Below, piece by piece: positions 17,904 through 25,166 of a DNA stretch of 36,917 nucleotides. A model generated the notes under the pieces. It was not told the origin of the DNA, made no database searches, and was given only the letters and a program-made list of their open reading frames with translations. The translations under genes were made by a program, and so were the position numbers. Source of the stretch: a virus; IMG/VR virus record IMGVR_UViG_3300008450_000162, positions 1 to 36,917 of that record. One strand, given 5' to 3'. How positions within the stretch are numbered: the stretch's first letter is position 1; each line of letters begins with the position of its first letter.

Positions 17904-18051
17904 TCTGGGCGTAGCGCGCAAAGCCAAAGGCTATCGGCGGGATCACAAACCACCACAGCCCGACCCAAGACTTGATGATCGGCTCCCGCACCGGGGCCTC
18001 CTCGACAACGGTAAAAGTCGCGTCGATCACTGGCGGCGTCTTTTTTTGCAT
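17887..18051 (-). CDS. small antisense membrane protein, 54 residues
   Basis: A convergent gene opposite the virion operon. The product starts MQKKTPPVIDATFTVVEEAP, has a tryptophan-rich hydrophobic helix WVGLWWFVIPPIAFGFARYA at residues 29-48, and ends QIKGWW. That looks like a single-pass inner-membrane protein. A purine-rich TAGGGTGG lies a few bases before the ATG. It overlaps the 3' end of the ejection gene by 17 bases and fills what would otherwise be a gap. Being antisense to late genes it is a candidate prophage-expressed extra gene (moron), for example in superinfection exclusion, but this is inference. No clear promoter was found. Confidence 0.6.
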   Translation of the reverse strand: MQKKTPPVIDATFTVVEEAPVREPIIKSWVGLWWFVIPPIAFGFARYAQIKGWW

Positions 18052-18070
18052 CCGACCACCCTACCACAAC

Positions 18071-18095
18071 GGCGTTCCTTCGGGAGCGCCTTTTT
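18071..18095 (+). terminator. intrinsic terminator at end of virion operon
   Basis: The stem GGCGTTCC/GGAGCGCC closes around a TTCG tetraloop (18079-18082) with one G-T wobble pair and is followed by five T residues. It faces the + strand transcripts of the ejection genes and lies upstream of the next fibre unit, which therefore either has its own promoter or needs antitermination. Confidence 0.85.
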
Positions 18096-18108
18096 CGCAT
18101 GGGCGCAC

Positions 18109-18495
18109 ATGACCTGTTCCGAACTCGGCTTCTCGGATGACTACGGCCTGCGGGTTTCAAAGTCGGCAGACCTTGAGGCCACGTTCCCGTTCTCCTCGGC
18201 CTACGACTTCGACGGCTACACCGGCACGTTCAAGGTCCGCGCGTCCGAGGACTCCGCAACCGCGCTCCTGACCGTCACGACCACGGCCACGGCCAACGGC
18301 TCGGTGCTGGTCTATTCGGGCAGCAACATCCTCATTCGGCTGAAAAAGGCCGATCTGGCCACGCTCCCGGAGGATGCGACCGACAGCGATGATCCCTGGG
18401 TGGGTGTGTTCGAGTGGGTCAACACCGACACGGCAAGCCTGACGACCCGGTTCTATTCCGGCCCGATCATCGTTGAGCGCGGGGTGGCTTGGTGA
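18109..18495 (+). CDS. fibre-associated hypothetical protein
   Basis: ATG 18109 is chosen because the longer reading from 18046 runs through the terminator hairpin. The 128-residue product starts MTCSELGFSDDYGLRVSKSA, is beta-rich with the pattern YDFDGYTGTFKVR and ILIRLKKADLATLPED, and ends near a fibre start. This resembles small proteins encoded before tail-fibre genes that contact baseplate or tail components. Weak Shine-Dalgarno (GGG). It overlaps the next gene by four bases (GTGA), so both are made together. Confidence 0.7.
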   Translation: MTCSELGFSDDYGLRVSKSADLEATFPFSSAYDFDGYTGTFKVRASEDSATALLTVTTTATANGSVLVYSGSNILIRLKKADLATLPEDATDSDDPWVGVFEWVNTDTASLTTRFYSGPIIVERGVAW

Positions 18496-19970
18496 GCGTC
18501 GTAACGGTCAACGTCGGCAGGCAAAGCGTTTCTGTCAGCGTCCAGACCTACCAGTTCGGGGACTTGTCGGCCTCGGCCTCGGTCAACGCTGCCGTTGTCA
18601 CCGCCGCCGCATCCGCCGCCGCCGCGCAAGCCGCTGCTGCTGGAATAGTGCTGTCCAGAAACCTGTTCCCGAACACGGAATGGCAACTGATGAACGGCCT
18701 CGGGCCGGGGTGGGACGGCGATCCCGGAACGCTCGCAGCGCACCTGTTGGCTTTCGACACCGAACAAAACTGGCTCTACACGGGCAACCTCCCCGCCGTA
18801 AACGTCAGCAACATCTCGGTCTCGACGGACGGCTCATCGGGCCAGCGGACGATCACGGCGACCTGTAACGACGTGCAGTACTGCTATCCGGGCCAACTGA
18901 TTATCTTCGGGGCCTCGGGCGCACACGCCTCCCTGCTGGTTTCGGCCATGCGTATCCGCACGGTGAACTACAGCGCCAAGACGATCACGTTCCAAGCGCC
19001 CCGCAACGGCAACCCGACAGCGGGCGCGGTGTCGTGCGCCTTCCGCCCTGTGATGCGCGCGGATATGGCTGGCGTGACGGGCAACGGCCCCGACCACTGG
19101 ACGAAGACGGCGAGCGCGAGCCTTTGGCTGGACCGCTACCCTCGCAGCACCACGGGGATGACTGGATCGCCCGGATGGACGACCAATCTTCGCGCGTCAA
19201 ACAAGCGCATCCTGGTCTTCCGCCCCGCCTCCGACGCCGACGCGCATTTCTACCACATTTTCCCGGACCCGGTTTCGCTTCGTGGCCAGACCATCACCTT
19301 CGGTTTCATGGTCAACCGCGTTTCGGCTGGCACCGCGACCCCGTTTGTCGGCGGCACCACCTACGTTGAAGGCACACAGGTTGCCAGTGCGGCGGGCTGG
19401 ACGTGGGTCGAGATGACCTACACGGTGCCGGATACCTGTACCGAGCTTCAAGCGGGACTAGTCTTCAAGAATAGCGGCAGCGACCCTTGGCGTATTGTCG
19501 ATCCGATGGCGGTGTTTGGGGCCATCATCGGTTCCGGCGGTTATCGCCCCGGCGAGCGCGGGCTGGTCGAACGCTTCCTTGTCAAGCAAACGCCCGACAG
19601 TTTCCACGGTGCAGACTTCTCGTTCGGCACGACGGGCAGCACCAGCGTTGGCTTCGGCTTCAAGGTGGATGTGTTCGCGGAGACCACGGGCGCGATTGCC
19701 GAAGACGTGTGCATGGTCATGGGCCAGCTTGAGGGCAGCACGTCCGTTTCAGGAACGACGCCCAAGGCTATCGCCAGCCGCAACATTTTCGAGGCTCCGC
19801 AGCGATACGGCCACGTCTGCCACGCTCATGTCACCGACCGCCCGACCGGCGACACTGGCGAGTTTGACATCAACCGGGCAGACGGGACGTTCTGGCTCTA
19901 CACGAACGTCTCGGGTGCGACGTGGAATGATGTCTCTATCGACATGAACTCCGCAATCCTCCGACTGTAA
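18492..19970 (+). CDS. putative tail fibre/spike protein
   Basis: Starts at GTG in a GTGA overlap; TTG at 18489 is the other option. About 492 residues. The N-terminus is alanine-rich, with a helical stretch near residues 30-55 (VNAAVVTAAASAAAAQAAAA) that is likely a trimer coiled coil. The rest is beta-rich with many S, T, G and aromatic residues. Its location between the virion block and lysis genes and its coupling to a small upstream protein suggest the main receptor-binding fibre or spike. No enzymatic signature of a polysaccharide depolymerase could be recognised. It ends in WNDVSIDMNSAILRL, which suits a compact C-terminal beta domain. Confidence 0.65.
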   Translation: MSVVTVNVGRQSVSVSVQTYQFGDLSASASVNAAVVTAAASAAAAQAAAAGIVLSRNLFPNTEWQLMNGLGPGWDGDPGTLAAHLLAFDTEQNWLYTGNLPAVNVSNISVSTDGSSGQRTITATCNDVQYCYPGQLIIFGASGAHASLLVSAMRIRTVNYSAKTITFQAPRNGNPTAGAVSCAFRPVMRADMAGVTGNGPDHWTKTASASLWLDRYPRSTTGMTGSPGWTTNLRASNKRILVFRPASDADAHFYHIFPDPVSLRGQTITFGFMVNRVSAGTATPFVGGTTYVEGTQVASAAGWTWVEMTYTVPDTCTELQAGLVFKNSGSDPWRIVDPMAVFGAIIGSGGYRPGERGLVERFLVKQTPDSFHGADFSFGTTGSTSVGFGFKVDVFAETTGAIAEDVCMVMGQLEGSTSVSGTTPKAIASRNIFEAPQRYGHVCHAHVTDRPTGDTGEFDINRADGTFWLYTNVSGATWNDVSIDMNSAILRL

Positions 19971-20030
19971 CGCCGGGCCGCGCGACGGCTCTCCCCGACA
20001 TTGCAATCTCTAAGAGCGAGTGACCCGCTT

Positions 20031-20264
20031 ATGACCCTGCACTCCGACGCCCGCAAACTGAACTGGTCGATGATCGGGGTGATCGTCGCCTTAGTCGTCC
20101 AAGCGGCCACGCTCATCTTTTGGGGCGGCGGGATCAATCAGCGGGTGGCCAGCCTTGAGCGCATCGTCGGCCCTCTCGCTGACGGAACGCTGGCCCGGCT
20201 GGATGAACGCACCCAGGCCATGAAGGAACAACTAGACCGCATCGAAAAGCGGGAGGGACAATGA
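20031..20264 (+). CDS. small membrane protein at start of lysis cassette
   Basis: ATG at 20031 gives 77 residues. A hydrophobic helix covers about residues 12-34 (WSMIGVIVALVVQAATLIFW), followed by a coiled-coil tail LDERTQAMKEQLDRIEKR. One membrane span and a charged helix fit a holin accessory or XhlA-like protein. It overlaps the following two-span protein by four bases. A spanin role is less likely because Rz and Rz1 are found downstream. Confidence 0.7.
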   Translation: MTLHSDARKLNWSMIGVIVALVVQAATLIFWGGGINQRVASLERIVGPLADGTLARLDERTQAMKEQLDRIEKREGQ

Positions 20265-20506
20265 CCGACCCCGACAACCCCGTTCCCGAGCCGTCGCACC
20301 GTTGGCGGCGCTGGGTGACCATCGGCTACCTGATCGTCACCGCTGGCCTTCTGGCGTTCATCGTTTGGCGCATGGCCGAGGCCGTCCCGCTGCGTGACGT
20401 GGCGCTGGCCCTGATCGGCTCGCAGGCCTTCTTCGCCCTCCTCTACATGGCCGGGGCTTCGGCCTCGGACCTCGCCCGCATCGTCGCAAGCTGGAAGAAG
20501 CAATGA
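20261..20506 (+). CDS. putative holin
   Basis: An 81-residue protein with two hydrophobic helices, about 20-40 (VTIGYLIVTAGLLAFIVW) and 48-68 (ALALIGSQAFFALLYMAGAS), and a basic C-terminus (ASWKKQ). Two spans with short charged ends, directly before an endolysin gene in an ATGA overlap, is the usual class II holin arrangement. It would form the membrane lesions that release the endolysin, with timing set by its accumulation. No family-specific motif was recognised. Confidence 0.75.
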   Translation: MTDPDNPVPEPSHRWRRWVTIGYLIVTAGLLAFIVWRMAEAVPLRDVALALIGSQAFFALLYMAGASASDLARIVASWKKQ

Positions 20507-20886
20507 CCTACGTTCTCGGCGCTCGATCCCTGTCCCGCCTCAAGGGCGTTCACCCCGATCTGGTGCGCGTCGTTAAACTGGCCCTGACATACAGCCCGCA
20601 CGACTTCACCATCACCGAGGGCCTGCGGTCGGTCGCTCGCCAACGCGAACTCAAGGCTGCCGGCGCATCGCAGACGATGAACTCGCGCCACATCACCGGC
20701 CACGCCATCGACTTCGCGGTCCTGGTGGGCGGCAAGGTGCGGTGGGATTGGCCGCTCTATGGTCAGGTCGCGGAAGCCTTCAAGCGGGCAGCGAAGGAAC
20801 TGAAGGTGCCGATCATCTGGGGCGGCGACTGGAAGAGCCTGCGCGACGGCCCGCACGTCGAACTCGACCGGAGGAAGTATCCGTGA
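20503..20886 (+). CDS. endolysin, M15-family L,D/D,D-peptidase
   Basis: A 127-residue cell-wall peptidase. The zinc site is present: SRHITGHAID at residues 61-70 (H63, D70) and WGGDWKSLRDGPHVELD with D109 and H118, matching the SxHxxGxAxD plus HxE pattern of VanY/T5-endolysin-type M15 enzymes. It lacks a signal peptide, so it depends on the holin. Its length is typical for such single-domain phage endolysins. It overlaps both neighbours by four bases. Confidence 0.92.
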   Translation: MTYVLGARSLSRLKGVHPDLVRVVKLALTYSPHDFTITEGLRSVARQRELKAAGASQTMNSRHITGHAIDFAVLVGGKVRWDWPLYGQVAEAFKRAAKELKVPIIWGGDWKSLRDGPHVELDRRKYP

Positions 20887-21092
20887 GTGAACAGCACGAC
20901 ATGGCTTCTGCGCCAATGGACGGAACTTGGGTCATTGGCATCGACAAGGAGGGCCGAGAAGCCCGCATCCAGTCGCGCGTGACGCACCCGCTGTGCCCGA
21001 CCGTGAGGCACTGGGGCGAGGGCGAGACGGTCATGGAGGGGCATTGGGAGCGAAGCAAGTGCTTCTACCCGGTAGCATGGAGGCCGGAGTGA
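20883..21092 (+). CDS. small hypothetical protein in lysis cassette
   Basis: GTG start in a GTGA overlap with the endolysin gene; 69 residues. It carries the pattern MASAPMDGTWVIGIDKEG ... EGHWERSKCFYPVAWRP, a PMDGT/W-x(n)-WRP layout that recurs in small phage proteins of unknown role. One cysteine near each end of a histidine-containing middle section. Its position suggests lysis timing or envelope function, but nothing else supports that. Confidence 0.6.
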   Translation: MSEQHDMASAPMDGTWVIGIDKEGREARIQSRVTHPLCPTVRHWGEGETVMEGHWERSKCFYPVAWRPE

Positions 21093-21532
21093 TCCTGAAA
21101 GCCCTCGGCAAGACCGCGATCAAATGGCTCCTGATCGCCGCCGCCTTCATCGCCCTCCTGTCGGCCATCAACTTCGGCCTGTCGTTCGTGCCGTTCACGC
21201 CGCAGTTCAACGCCAAGCGGGCCGTGGCGAAGGTGGAGGCGCTGGAAGGTCAGGTCTCAACCCTGGAGCGCGAGGCGGTCGGGCAGGCTGAGATCAGCAC
21301 CGCCACCGAGACCTTCCACACCCGCGAGACCATCATCCGCGAGATCGCCTCGCAAGCCGAAACCGAAGCAAGGAACGCCCCCGATGCGGACGCCCCCCTT
21401 ACTCAAGAGCGGGCTGATCGCCTGCGCCTTAACGATCAGCGGGTGTGCGACAGCGCCCCGACCATCTGCGCCAGTCCTGACCCTGCCGCCGGTAGCGCGC
21501 CAGCCGTGCCTCCTGCCCCTGCTGCCGGATAG
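21089..21532 (+). CDS. i-spanin (Rz-like)
   Basis: The start is GTG 21089: a GGAGG (21079-21083) lies five bases upstream and the GTGA overlap matches the neighbouring pattern. The 147-residue product has an N-terminal signal-anchor helix (residues 9-33, TAIKWLLIAAAFIALLSAIN) and a periplasmic coiled coil with the run VEALEGQVSTLEREAVGQ. That is the design of an inner-membrane spanin, which spans the periplasm to its outer-membrane partner and fuses the membranes after peptidoglycan cleavage. The partner gene is nested in its 3' half. Confidence 0.82.
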   Translation: MILKALGKTAIKWLLIAAAFIALLSAINFGLSFVPFTPQFNAKRAVAKVEALEGQVSTLEREAVGQAEISTATETFHTRETIIREIASQAETEARNAPDADAPLTQERADRLRLNDQRVCDSAPTICASPDPAAGSAPAVPPAPAAG

Positions 21533-21692
21533 CCCGACCCAGGCCGACCTCGACGCCACCTATGCCGCCCGCGCCTCTGCGTTGGCCGTGTGCGACGGTC
21601 GCCGGGATTTAGCGGTCCAGTCCTTCGACGCCCAGACGCGGGCGCTGACACCCCCTTCCCGGCCCTTTTGGGCGCGGATTTTTGGTGATTGA
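21384..21692 (+). CDS. o-spanin (Rz1-like lipoprotein)
   Basis: It starts inside the i-spanin gene in another frame, the classic Rz/Rz1 nesting. The 102-residue product has a signal peptide with lipobox LTISGC and lipidation site C21, then a proline-rich segment (APVLTLPPVARQP, PLLPDSP) typical of Rz1 proteins. It is longer than lambda Rz1 and extends past the i-spanin stop. It would sit in the outer-membrane inner leaflet and bind the i-spanin. Confidence 0.85.
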   Translation: MRTPPLLKSGLIACALTISGCATAPRPSAPVLTLPPVARQPCLLPLLPDSPTQADLDATYAARASALAVCDGRRDLAVQSFDAQTRALTPPSRPFWARIFGD

Positions 21693-22777
21693 TGGCACAG
21701 CCGCCGCTGAAGCTCGAAACCGCTCAAGAGACTGTTGAGCGCGTCAACACCGCCCTTCGCCAAGGCTACCGCCCGCCCGGCCTTCCCGGCTCCGGTCCCG
21801 CTGCCATCGCCATCGCTGCCGATGAATGGGGCGTCAACCGGGCGACCATGCAGGGCCGCATCGTGGCGGCAAAAACGCTCTACGGTCTAGAGCCTGACAA
21901 TACGCTTTATCGGGCGCAGCGGTATCAGCAGCCGGTCCCGCGCGCCGTTGTGCAGGACGCGGCACCGCCTGAACCACAAATGAGCCGCCCATCCGGCAAC
22001 GCTGTTCGGGTGCTGGCGATTGGCGATCTGCACCAAGACCCGCGCCATCCCGACCGGCTCAACGTCCTGACCTGGATTGCCCGGTACGCCTCGCTCCACC
22101 GCTTTGACCACATCGTCCAGATTGGCGACTGGTCAACCTGGGACAGCGTGAACCAGCACGACCGGAACGACACCGCAGGGGCAAAGCATAAGCCGTCAAT
22201 CGCGCGGGATATGGAGAACCTGAAAGACAGCCTTGCCGCGTGGCGGGCGGGCATCGCACCGGACTACAAGCCCCGGCAGACCGTCGTGCTGGGCAACCAT
22301 GAAAACCGGCTCGAGCGTTTCGAGAACGCCAACCCGGAAGCCCTGGGCACCTTCACCACGGAACGGGACCAAGCTTTCCTGCAATACGGCTGGAAAACCC
22401 GGCCCTATGGCGAACTGTTTTATATCGAGGGCGTGGCCTTCACCCATCATCCGGTCAACGGCGTGGGCAGGGCGTTCGGCGGCGAGACCGGCCCTCAACG
22501 TGCGGCGGGCAAGACGACGGTTCCCATCGTGTCGGGCCACACCCACAAGCGACAGGTTCACGACGCGGCCAAGATCGGCCCGGTTGACGTAATCAGCATG
22601 GTGGAAATCGGGTGCGCCCTGCCGTGGGGCGTGGTCGAAAGCTATGCTAAACATGGAATGACAGGCTGGTGGCATGGCGTGGTGCCAATGACGGTTCACG
22701 GCGGGGTCATCACTGATCTGGCCTTCGTGTCGATGCTGACCTTGGAGCGGGAATATGGCGACCGCCTTGCAGCTTGA
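21692..22777 (+). CDS. metallophosphoesterase
   Basis: ATG 21692 overlaps the o-spanin stop (TGATG); 361 residues. All calcineurin-like motifs are present: GDLH at residues 111-114, GDW at 145-147, GNHE at 201-204, THH at 251-253 and GHTH at 282-285, giving a two-metal active site. An N-terminal segment (residues 35-62) resembles a helix-turn-helix (IAADEWGVNRATMQGRI). The substrate is unknown; phage relatives include nucleases and nucleotide phosphatases. Located between lysis genes and the integration region, it may be a late accessory function. The helix-turn-helix call is weak. Confidence 0.85.
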   Translation: MAQPPLKLETAQETVERVNTALRQGYRPPGLPGSGPAAIAIAADEWGVNRATMQGRIVAAKTLYGLEPDNTLYRAQRYQQPVPRAVVQDAAPPEPQMSRPSGNAVRVLAIGDLHQDPRHPDRLNVLTWIARYASLHRFDHIVQIGDWSTWDSVNQHDRNDTAGAKHKPSIARDMENLKDSLAAWRAGIAPDYKPRQTVVLGNHENRLERFENANPEALGTFTTERDQAFLQYGWKTRPYGELFYIEGVAFTHHPVNGVGRAFGGETGPQRAAGKTTVPIVSGHTHKRQVHDAAKIGPVDVISMVEIGCALPWGVVESYAKHGMTGWWHGVVPMTVHGGVITDLAFVSMLTLEREYGDRLAA

Positions 22778-22946
22778 CCCCTTCGCTCTCGCCCTATTCA
22801 TCACCGCAGCACGGTCCCTGAACCGCAAGGCGTCCGCAAAGCGAGCGCGGTGGGCGACCTACACCGGCAGGCCGTTCCCGCGCTCTGCGACGGACACTCG
22901 GCCCGATCCTGGCACTCTTGACGACCGGGATGCAGAGCTAGGCTGA
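22755..22946 (+). CDS. possible small basic protein
   Basis: A 63-residue frame with a fair Shine-Dalgarno (GGAGCGGG, close to the ATG) overlapping the end of the metallophosphoesterase gene by 23 bases. The product is basic with an arginine- and alanine-rich helix (FITAARSLNRKASAKRAR). No family is recognised. The following terminator begins only 26 bases after its stop, which fits it being the last gene of the + strand unit. It could instead be a chance reading. Confidence 0.45.
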   Translation: MATALQLDPFALALFITAARSLNRKASAKRARWATYTGRPFPRSATDTRPDPGTLDDRDAELG

Positions 22947-22971
22947 CCATTAGCCTCCATTGCCGATCATT

Positions 22972-23008
22972 AGCCCGTCGTCCCTTCACCGGGGTGGCGG
23001 GCTTTTTT
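22972..23008 (+). terminator. intrinsic terminator before attachment region
   Basis: A 13-base stem (AGCCCGTCGTCCC with GGGGTGGCGGGCT, one mismatch and two wobble pairs) around a TTCACC loop, followed by a six-T run. It would stop + strand transcription from the lysis/phosphoesterase genes and shield the attachment region and integrase from read-through. Confidence 0.88.
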
Positions 23009-23017
23009 GTCGTTCTG

Positions 23018-23186
23018 GGGTTTACACTCGCCCGCTCCGTCAATGGTGGCCTAGAGTCAAATCGGGCGGGTTTACAGGCCATCGCCTTGATTCCGCACGG
23101 CAAGCGCAGTCCCTCCGCGCCTACCACCCCATCCGATTTCCTGTTTGGGTTCAATAGCTTCCAAGGGTTTACATTCCGGGGTTTAC
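23018..23186. repeat. GGGTTTAC repeats, candidate attP arm sites
   Basis: The octamer GGGTTTAC occurs at 23018, 23068, 23165 and 23179, all in the same orientation; the last overlaps the integrase stop codon. The stretch holds no convincing gene. Two copies lie at each side of a central segment. Tyrosine integrases use repeated arm sites of about this length flanking a core, so this looks like attP. A central segment at 23107-23126 ends in CCTCCGCGCCTACCA, which resembles a tRNA acceptor 3' end and could be the crossover core, but that is a guess. Confidence 0.55.
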
Positions 23187-24217
23187 CCGGCCTGTTCCCG
23201 GTTCAGCCCGACGCGGCCCAGCGCGGCGTCTGACAAGGCCACCTGATCGGCGTCCCGCGTGTAGCGTTCGACCTCGGCCAGCGTGGTGTGACCCAGGACC
23301 GCTGCGATCTCTTTTGCGGAGCATCCGGCCTCTGCCAGCCGCCGTCCTGCTGCCTTGCGAAGCCCGTGCGGTGTGCGGTTCTCAAGGCCAGCCATCTCGG
23401 CCCGTTCGCGGAACCATTGCGTAAAGCCTGCCGCCGTGAAGGGCTGGCCGTATTGGGTCAGGAGATAGGTCAGGCCCCCGGTGTGCTGGTCAAGCTCGGT
23501 CTGGAGCGCGGGGACGATCAGGATTTGCAGCCGGTGATCGGTCTTAATCTGGCGCACCGATATGCGCCCGGCGCGGACGTGCTGCCGTCCCATCGTCACC
23601 ACGTCGGACCTCCGTTGGCCCGTATAGAGCAGCAGGGCCAGCGCCAGCCGCTCGCGCGTCCCGGACGGCCAGCGGGTCTCAAACCGGGCTATGTCATCCT
23701 CGGACCAGGGCACGAAACCCGCGCTCTTGACCGTCTCGATCTCGGTCTCCTTGACCGGGTTGGACTTGCGCCAGCCCAGCCGAACGGCGAGGGCGAAGAC
23801 CTTGGACAGACGGCGGCGAAGGTTCCGCACGGCCCCCGGCGTTTCCGCCATGCCGTGAAAGATTGCCTCAAGGTGCTTTGGCTCGATGCTCGCCGCTCCC
23901 TTGTCGCCGTATTTGGCGCGGAAGCGGTCGAGGATGTTTCTATAGCCCCGCTTCGTGCTGTCGCGCAGGATGCGGAAGCCGTGGGAGCGGTAGTATTCCT
24001 GAATGAGCGCGGCGACCGAACGCGGCGCGGTTCGGGGATCTGGCTTGCGTGGCGCTCGCGCATCGGCGGCGGCGTATGCGGCCATGAACTCGGCAGACCC
24101 TGGGGCGCCCGGCAGGGTGACGCGCTCGAACCCGGCGCGGCGGTAATAGTGGCGCTTGTGCCCGTGACGGTCAGTCAGGGCTTGGACATACGGAAGGTCG
24201 ATCTTCGCCATTGTCAT
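23183..24217 (-). CDS. int: tyrosine-type site-specific integrase
   Basis: A 344-residue recombinase with N-terminal arm/core-binding regions (from about residue 65, SVAALIQEYYRSHGF) and a C-terminal catalytic domain. The active-site residues can be seen: R202 in TGQRRSD, K225, H284 and R287 in HGLRKA, H310 in LGHTT and the nucleophile Y319 in VERYTRD. It would insert the phage genome into the host and, with an excisionase, remove it. It starts at ATG 24217 in an ATGA overlap with the gene upstream. It lies next to the repeat-bearing attachment region. Confidence 0.94.
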   Translation of the reverse strand: MTMAKIDLPYVQALTDRHGHKRHYYRRAGFERVTLPGAPGSAEFMAAYAAADARAPRKPDPRTAPRSVAALIQEYYRSHGFRILRDSTKRGYRNILDRFRAKYGDKGAASIEPKHLEAIFHGMAETPGAVRNLRRRLSKVFALAVRLGWRKSNPVKETEIETVKSAGFVPWSEDDIARFETRWPSGTRERLALALLLYTGQRRSDVVTMGRQHVRAGRISVRQIKTDHRLQILIVPALQTELDQHTGGLTYLLTQYGQPFTAAGFTQWFRERAEMAGLENRTPHGLRKAAGRRLAEAGCSAKEIAAVLGHTTLAEVERYTRDADQVALSDAALGRVGLNREQAG

Positions 24218-24414
24218 GAGGCGAGAACATCATCCCATTCGTTCGCGCCCATCCTCGCGGCCAACTCCAATTTAACAGGCTCGCCAAGCAAGAGCCGGAA
24301 GCCGCCCTCGCGCGGGAAGTCCACAGCCGCGACCGACTTACCCCCGGACTCGACCGCCTTGACCGCCCGGCGCACGTCAGCAGCGGTGAAGCGGTTGTCA
24401 TTCGCTGCGGTCAT
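24214..24414 (-). CDS. integrase-adjacent small protein, possible excisionase
   Basis: A 66-residue protein with strong upstream GGAGGG and an ATGA overlap with int. The pattern MTAANDNRFTAADVRRAVKAVESGG and ANEWDDVL at the end is one I recall from small genes directly upstream of integrases in alphaproteobacterial phages. The helix-forming first half could bind DNA. Directionality factor is the obvious hypothesis, but no known Xis motif is visible. Confidence 0.75.
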   Translation of the reverse strand: MTAANDNRFTAADVRRAVKAVESGGKSVAAVDFPREGGFRLLLGEPVKLELAARMGANEWDDVLAS

Positions 24415-24544
24415 GCTGCCCTCCGATCTTGACCGCGCCGGTTCTCAAGCCTTCCAGCCCTCCAATATGAAGGGCTAGGGTTAGAGCTTGAAGATGGGCA
24501 ACAGTGCGGGCGTTGTTTGGTTCATTCCGGGCGTTGCCCGTCAT
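24398..24544 (-). CDS. possible small protein, 48 residues
   Basis: It starts MTGNARNEPNNARTVAHLQA and ends GQHDRSE, with a GGTGGGT just before the ATG. It would overlap the next gene by 17 bases and reduce the only sizeable gap in this otherwise packed operon to 29 bases. No family is recognised and coding quality is modest. Beneath it lie two direct copies of CGGGCGTTG, 21 bases apart (24507 and 24528), which might be protein-binding sites instead. Confidence 0.4.
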   Translation of the reverse strand: MTGNARNEPNNARTVAHLQALTLALHIGGLEGLRTGAVKIGGQHDRSE

Positions 24545-24573
24545 ACCCACCGAGGGGCGTTTGGGGGCGGGCG

Positions 24574-24840
24574 TCACTCTCCCAACCCCCGAACAACGGT
24601 GCGGCTGACGCGGACAATCTCGACCGGCCCATCCTGCCCACAGACGGCGGCGTAGTGGACCGCCTCGCGCCAAGCGTCAGCGACCTCGGTTGCCGATGCG
24701 CCCGCAACCATCATTCCATCCTGCCAGATTTCAAAGTCGTCGCGGTCGGTCCAGACGGGGTTAGCCGCGAAACTGGCCGCAAGCTCGCCGGGTATGGATG
24801 CGAAGCCGGAATGAACCAGGGCCTTGGGAGATTGGGTCAT
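24574..24840 (-). CDS. hypothetical early protein
   Basis: An 88-residue protein starting at an ATGA overlap. It shows beta strands DDFEIWQDGMMVAGASA and a helix VADAWREAVHYAAVCG, then another strand VEIVRVSR. The layout of a strand pair, a helix ending in YA, and a final V-R-V strand resembles small phage early proteins that I cannot name. It is in the leftward early operon between recombination and integrase genes. Confidence 0.7.
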   Translation of the reverse strand: MTQSPKALVHSGFASIPGELAASFAANPVWTDRDDFEIWQDGMMVAGASATEVADAWREAVHYAAVCGQDGPVEIVRVSRTVVRGLGE

Positions 24841-25166
24841 GGCTCGCCCCTTTCTGGCTGAATGAGAGAAAGGATGGCGTCGGCCATTTGGTTGGCTCTA
24901 TCGACGGTCCACGCTTCGTATTTGTTTGCATCAATGATCGCCGCAATCTTCTCCCGCAGATCACCGGGCAGGGCGTCGGGTTGTGGTGGGTGGGTGTCAG
25001 CCGATGAACCCTCTCCTTGGGGAGAAGCTGCGAGCATAGCCTCCCACATCCGCCGCGCGATCTGTCGCTCGCTGCCTCCGGGCCTGGTGCTGGCGATAAA
25101 CACGTCGGCCCCTGCAAGCCGCATTTCATCGGTCGGCTCCCTCGGAACTCTCACTGTGTCAGTCAT
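24837..25166 (-). CDS. hypothetical early protein, alpha-rich
   Basis: ATG 25166 is preferred; earlier starts lengthen the N-terminus with a low-complexity sequence. The 109-residue product begins VRVPREPTDEMRLAGADVF, continues with RQIARRMWEAMLAA, and ends with LREKIAAIIDANKYEAWTVD near 74-93. The segment starting with PREPTDEM and the helix around W-E-A-M recur in small phage proteins of unknown role. Proline-rich linker around residues 60-70. Overlaps neighbours by four bases on both sides. Confidence 0.7.
   Translation of the reverse strand: MTDTVRVPREPTDEMRLAGADVFIASTRPGGSERQIARRMWEAMLAASPQGEGSSADTHPPQPDALPGDLREKIAAIIDANKYEAWTVDRANQMADAILSLIQPERGEP

Noticed and set aside
18041-18047. 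Seven-T run at 18041-18047 as a second terminator
   Set aside because: No stable stem precedes it; it is explained as the lysine codons at the start of the small antisense gene.
23054-23093. Two GANTC sites (GAGTC at 23054, GATTC at 23089) in the attachment region
   Set aside because: About the number expected by chance for this length; no evidence for a methylation-controlled promoter there.
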